Origin: Bacteroidota bacterium
GTDB taxonomy: Bacteria; Bacteroidota; Bacteroidia; AKYH767-A; OLB10
Reading direction: 5' to 3'
Assembly (NCBI GenBank): GCA_016722525.1
Contig: JADKJB010000005.1
Span: forward strand, 1-64,000
DNA length: 64,000 nucleotides
A program made the translations under genes and the position numbers. Shown here piece by piece: positions 57,408 through 64,000 of the stretch (position 1 is the stretch's first letter; every line of letters starts with the position of its first letter). The notes under the pieces were generated by a model, which saw only the letters and a program-made list of their open reading frames with translations, had not been told where the DNA came from and did not search any database.

Positions 57408-59546
57408 ATGAAAAAACAGGACAAAAAACAACAAAATAAAAATACCGGTCCGTCTGATCAGCCAAAACAAAAAATTGTTGTGGTAAATGTTCATCAGTCG
57501 AAGTTGGTTGTATGGGCAGCAATCATTTGTTCTCTTATTGCATTTTTATTATACGCGAATACTTTAGGTCACGACTACACGGTAGATGATGCCACAGTTA
57601 TATCCAATAATAAAATAACGAAGCAGGGAGTTGCTGCTTTGCCAGAAATTTTTACCACTTCATACAGAGCGGGATTCTGGGATCGGAAGGAGGGACTTTA
57701 CCGGCCCCTATCAGTAGCAATGTTTGCAGTTGAATGGCAACTGGCCCCGGAGAGTCCATTCCCGGGACATTTAATGAACGTAATTCTTTATGCATTGACC
57801 GCCTTTCTGCTTATGTTGACTCTCGCTTCCGTTTTTAGAGAGTATTCACTGCTACTGGCTTTTACTGCTACCTTACTTTTTGTGATCCATCCCATTCATA
57901 CCGAAGTGGTCGCAAACATAAAAAGTAGAGATGAAATTTTATGTTTTCTATTCGCTGTATTAACCTTATTCTATTTAGATAAATATCTGCGATCGAACAA
58001 CAAGATTTTTATGGTTGTTTCAGCAATAGCATTTTTCTTTGCCTTTTTATCAAAAGAAAACGCCATTACCCTAATTGCCATCATCCCTTTATTTGTTTGG
58101 TTTTTTTCTGATAAATCCTTGCAATCAACTATTCGTATTTCACTACTATTTTTTGGAGTCACTGCCGTTTATTTGGTACTACGATACAGTATCCTTGGTG
58201 AAATGAGTGGCTCTGCGGAAATGCAACTGATTAATAATTCAATTTTAGGAACCGAAAATAGAATCGATCAATTTGCAACTGCAATTTCTATTATGGGAAA
58301 ATATTTTTACCTCTTGTTTATTCCACACCCGTTGGTATTTGATTATTCATACAATCAAATACCGGTCACTTCTTTTGGTGCGCCGGCAGCACTGTTGTCT
58401 TTAGCGATTTGCTTATTTCTGGCTTATCTGGCTTTTGCCGGAATAAAGAAAAAAAATCCACTTGCATTTGGATTGCTATTCTTTTTTGGCACGATCTCTC
58501 TGGTGGCAAATGTTCTGTTCTTGATTGAATCCTCCATGGCAGAACGTTTTACTTACATGCCTTCACTCGGATTTGCTATTGCTGTTTCAGTGGTTTTACT
58601 GAAAGCTTTTAAACTGCTTAATCCTTTTACAATAAAAAATTTCACCGACTTGTTTACTGTTAAACCGGTTTTTACAGCACTATTAGGAATTGTTTTCGTT
58701 TTATACTCGTTCAAAACCATAAGCAGAAATTCAGAGTGGAAAAATAATCTGACCCTTCTTGCAAAAGATGTAAAAACATCACCTAACAGTTCGCGCATAC
58801 GGTATGCCTATGGAAGCGCTCTATTGATTGAAAAAGCGCTGAAGGAAAAAGATCCAACTCTTAAAAACGGATACCTGGATAAAAGTATTGCTGAACTTGA
58901 AAAAGGCGTTTCCATTTTACCTAACTACTCGGAAGCCTGGAACCATCTTGGTATTGCATACAAAGAGAAAAAAAATGGACCTGCTGCCGTTGCATCTTTT
59001 GAAAAAGCCCGCTCCTTTAAAGTATACACCGATGCCGATTTTTATATTTCATCCGGTCTCGCCTATGGTATGACACAACAATATGATCTGGCAATAGCCG
59101 ACTTTACCAAAGCTATTAGTATTGATCCCACCAATGCCGAAGCTTTCAATAACAAAGGCATGTATTTTACGGAAAAAGGGGTGCTTGATAGCGCGCTTGT
59201 TTTTTTGAATAAAGCTATTGAAATTAAGCCCGACTCCTATGAAGCAATTTATAACAAAGGAAATACGTACGCCAAAGCAGGCGACTATTCAACTGCTATT
59301 AACTTGTACAATCAGGCGATAAAAATAAAACCCGGCTATATGGATGCAGTCCTTAATCTTGGAAATAGTTATGCTGCTTTAAAAGAGTATCAAGATGCCC
59401 TCAAATATTTTAAATTGGTTGAACAAGCCGACCCTACTAATGTTAAAGTAGTTTTCAATATTGGAATCACTTACCGGATTTTAGGTGACGAAACCAATGC
59501 TGCTGCATATTTTGCAAAAGCCGAAAAAATGAAATCCGGACAATGA
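57408..59546 (+). CDS. TMTC-like multi-pass membrane protein with TPR repeats
   Basis: 712 residues from MKKQDKKQQNKNTGPSD; a GTG four codons upstream is possible. The N-terminal half (about 30-440) has ten or more membrane helices of the TMTC / GT-C kind: FLLYANTLGHDYTVDDATVI (acidic DD motif), LYRPLSVAMFAVEWQLAPES, IHPIHTEVVANIKSRDEILC. The C-terminal half is about six TPRs (YSEAWNHLGIAYKEKKNGPA, AEAFNNKGMYFTEKGVLDSA, YEAIYNKGNTYAKAGDYSTA). Eukaryotic TMTCs are O-mannosyltransferases; in bacteria the role is inferred only. Intact and one of the longest undamaged genes here. Confidence 0.88.
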   Translation: MKKQDKKQQNKNTGPSDQPKQKIVVVNVHQSKLVVWAAIICSLIAFLLYANTLGHDYTVDDATVISNNKITKQGVAALPEIFTTSYRAGFWDRKEGLYRPLSVAMFAVEWQLAPESPFPGHLMNVILYALTAFLLMLTLASVFREYSLLLAFTATLLFVIHPIHTEVVANIKSRDEILCFLFAVLTLFYLDKYLRSNNKIFMVVSAIAFFFAFLSKENAITLIAIIPLFVWFFSDKSLQSTIRISLLFFGVTAVYLVLRYSILGEMSGSAEMQLINNSILGTENRIDQFATAISIMGKYFYLLFIPHPLVFDYSYNQIPVTSFGAPAALLSLAICLFLAYLAFAGIKKKNPLAFGLLFFFGTISLVANVLFLIESSMAERFTYMPSLGFAIAVSVVLLKAFKLLNPFTIKNFTDLFTVKPVFTALLGIVFVLYSFKTISRNSEWKNNLTLLAKDVKTSPNSSRIRYAYGSALLIEKALKEKDPTLKNGYLDKSIAELEKGVSILPNYSEAWNHLGIAYKEKKNGPAAVASFEKARSFKVYTDADFYISSGLAYGMTQQYDLAIADFTKAISIDPTNAEAFNNKGMYFTEKGVLDSALVFLNKAIEIKPDSYEAIYNKGNTYAKAGDYSTAINLYNQAIKIKPGYMDAVLNLGNSYAALKEYQDALKYFKLVEQADPTNVKVVFNIGITYRILGDETNAAAYFAKAEKMKSGQ

Positions 59547-59589
59547 CCCTACCCTCCCTATACATTTAGTAATTTTGTTAAGTAATTGA

Positions 59590-60141
59590 ATGAAAAGATT
59601 TACATCTACAATAACGTTCCTTTTAGTTCTGCTGGTGGCTTCCTGTAAAACAGATCCTTCCGGAACTAACAAGGCACGACCTTTTTTCAATTTCCAGGCT
59701 TATTTTTTGAATGAAGTTGCACTGCTCAAAAAAAATAATGTCGTGCTTACAAAAACTGTTATTAATGAAAATAGTTCCGAAACACTTGTGATCAATGAAG
59801 TAGACTGGCTTACAGAACTACAATCCTTCATTGCTGTTGACATTAACAAACCGGCCTTGCTAAGTGCCTATCGGACTGATAGTTTGCAAAACGGAACAAG
59901 AACTCTAATTCAATATAAAGCAAAAGACACTTCCCCACAGATTCGGAATATTGTTATAAAACAAAATCTGAACATTCCTGATACCATCATCATTACCAGG
60001 ATTATGTCTAATACTTACGTTTCTTCAACCGAAATTATGTATTACTATGGGAATGGGAATTTTGAAATTAATGTGGAGAATAATCCTGTAGCAGGTAAAA
60101 AAATAGCTTTCGTGTTAAAAGGCGTTGCCGGTAAAATTTAA
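59590..60141 (+). CDS. Lipoprotein, conserved hypothetical
   Basis: 183 residues. Lipobox in STITFLLVLLVASCKTDPSG. The mature part (FNFQAYFLNEVALLKKNNVV, TIIITRIMSNTYVSSTEIMY, GNFEINVENNPVAGKKIAFV) looks beta-rich. It was probably exported and anchored to a membrane. No enzymatic residues recognised. It follows the TMTC-like gene by 43 bp and precedes a TlpA-like gene on the same strand. Intact. Confidence 0.8.
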   Translation: MKRFTSTITFLLVLLVASCKTDPSGTNKARPFFNFQAYFLNEVALLKKNNVVLTKTVINENSSETLVINEVDWLTELQSFIAVDINKPALLSAYRTDSLQNGTRTLIQYKAKDTSPQIRNIVIKQNLNIPDTIIITRIMSNTYVSSTEIMYYYGNGNFEINVENNPVAGKKIAFVLKGVAGKI

Positions 60142-60222
60142 AAGTAGGTGGACCTAAACCAGTTTCCAAAAACGATATTTGCATCTGATTACTTTATAAC
60201 TGATTAAATTTTAAACACTGCC

Positions 60223-61392
60223 ATGAGCCTCTTAACTTCACTTATAATTACTACCGGTTTATGGAAAGCTGTTTTGTTTACCCCGGGAGGAGAACTCCCT
60301 TTCCAACTTGAAATTAAAGAACATCTGGGACAGTATTCCTTTACTATAATTAACGGTAATGAACATATGTTGTTGGATGAAGTGACGATCAAAGATGATT
60401 CTGTCATTGTAAAATTTCCAGTCTATGAATCAGAGCTTCGTTTGAAAATAACGAATAAAAATTTACTTGATGGTTCCTTTATCAACCTGACCAGAGCTAC
60501 TCATGGAACTATTCGCTTACAAGCAACTGCAGGATCACAGTCGCGTTTTGCCATTCAATCCAATCAACCCCCATTAAATATTGCAGGAAAGTGGTCGGTC
60601 CTATTTTCACCTGGCACCAGCGATAGTTCTTTTGCGGTGGGTGTTTTTGAACAGAAACAAAATCATATTACCGGAACTTTCCTGACTACCAGTGGTGATT
60701 ACCGTTATCTGGAAGGGGTTGTAGATGGCGATAGTTTATTTCTTTCCACATTTAATGGTGTTTTCGTTTATCTTTTCAAAGCCAAAATAACCGGCAACAG
60801 TTTGAGTGGGAGGTATTATTCGGGAACTCATTACCAAACTTCATGGGTTGGACTTGCTGATAATAATGCACAACTTCCTGATCCATCAACCCTTACAAAA
60901 ATAAGAGGCGGCGATCAAGGTCTCGCTATCCGTTTTCCTGATCTTGATAGCAATTGGGTTTCTTTGGAGGATTCGAAATATAAAGAGAAGGTAATTGTGT
61001 TGCAAATAATGGGGTCCTGGTGTCCAAATTGTCTGGATGAAACCGAATATTTGGCTCCTTATTATGACAAGAACAAAGCACGCGGCATGGAAATTATTGG
61101 CCTCTCCTTCGAAAAAACCAATGATTTCAGTAAAGCCGCCGAAAACGTAAAAAAATTGCGTAAACGATTGAATATCAAATATACTTTGCTAATTGCGGCG
61201 CACCGGGATCAGGTAAGAGCCACTATTCCGGGTATTGAAAACTTCATGGGCTTTCCAACAACCATTTTTTTAGACAAAACTCATAAAGTCCGGAAAATAC
61301 ATGCCGGGTTCAATGGGGCGGCCACAGGTACTGAGTATGAGAAGTTTAAAGATGATTTCGAAGCTTTCATGAACATGCTGTTAAAAGAGTAA
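60223..61392 (+). CDS. TlpA-like thioredoxin-fold protein with N-terminal beta domain
   Basis: 389 residues. The N-terminal part (about 1-225) is beta-rich (GLWKAVLFTPGGELPFQLEI, NIAGKWSVLFSPGTSDSSFA). The C-terminal domain is thioredoxin-like with VIVLQIMGSWCPNCLDETEY (CxxC) and the cis-Pro loop IENFMGFPTTIFLDKTHKVR. The MSLLTSLIITTGLWKAVLF start is weakly signal-like; export is likely but not certain. It would be a periplasmic thiol reductase acting on an unknown partner. Intact. Confidence 0.88.
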   Translation: MSLLTSLIITTGLWKAVLFTPGGELPFQLEIKEHLGQYSFTIINGNEHMLLDEVTIKDDSVIVKFPVYESELRLKITNKNLLDGSFINLTRATHGTIRLQATAGSQSRFAIQSNQPPLNIAGKWSVLFSPGTSDSSFAVGVFEQKQNHITGTFLTTSGDYRYLEGVVDGDSLFLSTFNGVFVYLFKAKITGNSLSGRYYSGTHYQTSWVGLADNNAQLPDPSTLTKIRGGDQGLAIRFPDLDSNWVSLEDSKYKEKVIVLQIMGSWCPNCLDETEYLAPYYDKNKARGMEIIGLSFEKTNDFSKAAENVKKLRKRLNIKYTLLIAAHRDQVRATIPGIENFMGFPTTIFLDKTHKVRKIHAGFNGAATGTEYEKFKDDFEAFMNMLLKE

Positions 61393-61590
61393 CTCTTCAG
61401 TTCCTTCCGTTTTCAGTTAAATTAAACCGTTTGACTGGTTATTTGCTTTCACACTAAGAAATAACTACCTCTTGCCATGTAAAACCGGTCATTGGCGGAA
61501 TTTTTCCCTGTTTTTACCTACTGCTTCCTTAATTTCGTAATTCAAACAAATAAAAGCATTCGGATTATGCCAACATTTACATTCTACAAA

Positions 61591-64000
61591 ATGAAAAAAA
61601 CTGTACTATTAGTATTAAGTGTTTTGTTTCTTCCTTTTATCGGGAATTCACAATGTACTACTACCAATGCAACCAGCTGTACTTGCTTAAACACCAGCTC
61701 CATTAACTGTGACTTGCTGCCCGATATTATTGTAGGCAGACCACCCTTATTGGCATCCGGGCAATATGGAAATATTGAATATTCCCAAACAGGTAATGGT
61801 GTTGAAAACGGGAGATTACGAATTTCGGTTTCTTCCCCTAATATTGGACGCGGTCCGTTAGAGGTTCGCACTACAACCAAGTATGTTTGTGGTACCGATA
61901 CTATCACCGGAACAGCACCTGCGACGTGTCCAACTACCGGGCTTCCTCCAAAGCAGTTGGTGGTGCAAAGAGTATATCATAAAAACGGCAATACCATGAG
62001 CTTTATTGATCGTGATGCAGGCACTATGACTTATCACCCTTCACATGGTCACATGCACGTTGATGATTGGGGTATTTATTCATTACGTCAGCAAACAGCT
62101 GATCCAAATCCGTTAAATTGGCCAATCATAGGTAATGGAGCGAAACTTGCCTTTTGCTTAATGGATTATGGTTCTTGCTCCACCTACAATGGTCATTGTG
62201 TTGATGCCAATAACAATACTTTATTAAATGGTAACTTTCCTAACTATGGTCTTGGTGGAGGTGCTTACAATTGTTCTCCAACAGTTCAGGGGATTTCTTC
62301 CGGTTACACCGACATTTATTATCAGCACCTGGATGGTATGTATATCTCAATTCCTCCCGGTACCTGCAATGGAAACTACTTTATAGTTGTTCAATTAGAT
62401 CCCTATAATTATTTCCTGGAAGAAAATGAAAACAATAACACTATAGTTGTTCCTTATACCTTAACTCAACAATCTCCAGGTGCTGTAGCAACTATTACTT
62501 CCAGCAGTTCGACTGCTGTTTGTGCAGGACAAGCGGTAACGCTCACGGCAAACTCAGGAGTAGGAAATACTTATCTTTGGTCAAATGGCGCAACTACTCA
62601 AAGCATTAATGTAACTACTGCAGGAAATTATGTAGTAACCGTTTCATCACCTGTTTGCGGTACAGCTGTTTCTCCAGCTAAAAATGTTTCATTTATTGGT
62701 GTAACGCCAACTACAACCAATGCGGCTATTTGCGGGCAAGGTTCAGCAACACTTAACGCATCGGCAACAGGTGCAACAATTAATTGGTACGCGGCATCTT
62801 CTGGCGGTGCTGTTTTAGGAACAGGAAATGGCTTTACTCCTACAGTTAATACTACTACTACCTTCTTTGCTGAAGCTACCACTGGTGCATCTTTTCAGGA
62901 TATGCAACACCTACCAATAATACCATTGGCGGCGGAGGATATTTAACAAGCAGTCAGTATCTGATTTTGATGTTTTACAAACTTTCAATCTTGCATCTGT
63001 AAAAGTTTATTCATCTGCAGCAACCACTACCACTGTAGAGTTACGTAATTCAAGTGGAACTCTTTTGAATAGTCAGGTAGCCAGTATCCCTTCCGGCGAA
63101 AGCCGTATCGTTCTTAACTGGTCTATTCCTCCGGGTTCAGATTACAGACTTGTTCGTGCAGGATCAGCCAGTCTTTATAGAAATAATGCAGGGGTGACTT
63201 ATCCTTATACCGTTCCAAATTATCTTTCAATTAAAAATTCATCTGCAGGAACTTCCTATTACTATTTCTTTTATGATTGGGAAATTAATTCGCCCGGAAT
63301 AACCTGTGTGAGCGCAAGAGTACCTGCAACACTTACTGTGAATACACTTCCAACTGTAAGTGTTTCCGGATCAACGGGCATCTGTCCGGGTGCTTCAACG
63401 TTACTTACTGCCTCGGGTGCTGCTTCTTACCTCTGGTCACCTGCTACGGGGTTGAGTGCTACTAACGTTGCAAGCGTAAACGCTAGCCCTGCTGCTACCA
63501 CTACCTATACTGTTACAGGTACCAATACGAACGGTTGTTCGGCTTCTCAAAATGTTACCGTTACTGTGAATGCTAATCCTGTAGTAGTGGTAAGCGCTAA
63601 TGCTGCTATTTGTGCGGGTGCTTCAACCTCACTCACTGCTTCGGGTGCTGCTTCTTACATCTGGTCACCTGCTACCGGGTTGAGTGCTACTAACGTTGCA
63701 AGCGTAAACGCTAGCCCTGCTGCTACTACTACCTATACTGTTACAGGTACCAATGCGGCCGGTTGTACGGCTTCTCAAAATGTTACCGTTACTGTGAATC
63801 CGTTACCGGTTGTGACGCTGGCTAATTTTAGTTCTGTTTGTCAAACTGCTGCTGCCTTTGCGCTTTCCGGTGGTTCCCCTGCGGGTGGTGTATATTCCGG
63901 TCCCGGGGTGAATGCCGGGTCTTTCTCCCCTGCTACTGCCGGTATTGGTACACATACTATCTCTTATTTGTATCAAAATGCCAACGGTTGTTCTGCTTCG
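61591..64000 (+). CDS. Lysyl-oxidase-domain protein with PKD/Ig-like repeats, frameshifted, runs off the edge
   Basis: Start MKKTVLLVLSVLFLPFIGNS (signal peptide); 33 upstream in-frame codons are ignored. The first domain is a lysyl-oxidase-like beta-sandwich: LLPDIIVGRPPLLASGQYGN, MTYHPSHGHMHVDDWGIYSL (copper-type His cluster), FIVVQLDPYNYFLEENENNN. Then Ig-like/PKD repeats of about 76 residues (GASTSLTASGAASYIWSPAT, TTYTVTGTNAAGCTASQNVT). Two frameshifts, at about 62898 and 62970, both lie in T runs. The gene continues past the window end, so the likely T9SS signal is not seen. Probably a large cell-surface protein. Confidence 0.82.
63387..63842 (+). repeat. Near-identical 228-bp repeat in adhesin gene
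   Basis: The stretch starting CGGGTGCTTCAAC at 63387 recurs at 63615, an offset of 228 bp (76 codons), with few changes. It encodes Ig-like modules and could vary in number by recombination. Confidence 0.85.

Overview
The window reads as a Bacteroidota chromosome segment, probably Sphingobacteriia-, Chitinophagia- or Flavobacteriia-like, from an environmental genome. The grounds are the many secreted proteins with N-terminal signal peptides and type IX secretion (T9SS) C-terminal sorting domains, promoter-like TTG/TAnnTTTG elements, AT-rich spacers, and typical Bacteroidota families (Omp28, DUF6029, PorT-like barrels, GloVer repeats). I cannot assign a genus.

Layout. (1) 1-0.5 kb: tail of a broken IS1182-type transposase. 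(2) 0.7-11.1 kb: an integron-like region. At least twelve palindromic attC-like sites (ends GCCTAAC/GCATAAC...GTTAGGC/GTTATGC, arms with an extra unpaired base) separate small cassettes. The cassettes carry T9SS-exported proteins, a PH-domain membrane protein, an unknown protein, and a roughly 390-bp cassette with no ORF that is present seven times. The array ends at 9417. It is followed by a tyrosine recombinase gene on the same strand as the cassettes. That recombinase has an unusual N-terminal domain and an Ala/Gly/Ser-rich coding minisatellite, and it lacks the extra segment of classical IntI. (3) 11.2-17.3 kb: a Kelch/T9SS relic, two tandem M43 metalloproteases, an SRPBCC protein, then low-complexity spacer. 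(4) 17.3-29.4 kb: a tRNA(CAT) followed by consecutive accessory units. The unit boundaries carry 11-bp TTTGCATACGA motifs in pairs 21 bp apart, and at two boundaries also a shortened copy of the tRNA 3' end, GC-rich palindromes and an inverted copy of the motif. Cargo: decayed T9SS proteins, a glycerophosphodiesterase, a hydrolase fragment, and an HTH/nucleotidyltransferase pair that looks like a toxin-antitoxin module. (5) 29.5-64 kb: mostly ordinary chromosome: DNRLRE T9SS protein, HAD phosphatase, mce, rhomboid, WD40 protein, ruvB, queG, a dense REP/BIME-like cluster (36.2-37.2 kb), ubiX, outer-membrane proteins, TlpA, a flippase-like protein, scpA, ArsC/Spx-like, EamA, yicC, gmk, nadD, Kelch protein, DOPA dioxygenase, a response regulator/porin/PstS-like/histidine kinase cluster, alkD-like, csaA, sbtA-like, DUF3267, a TMTC-like TPR protein, TlpA-like, and a lysyl-oxidase-domain adhesin that runs off the right edge.

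Caution. Many genes, including core ones, are interrupted by one-base deletions in homopolymers, and a few by single in-frame stop codons. Much of this may be sequence or assembly error, so 'pseudogene' labels mean broken as written, not proven dead.
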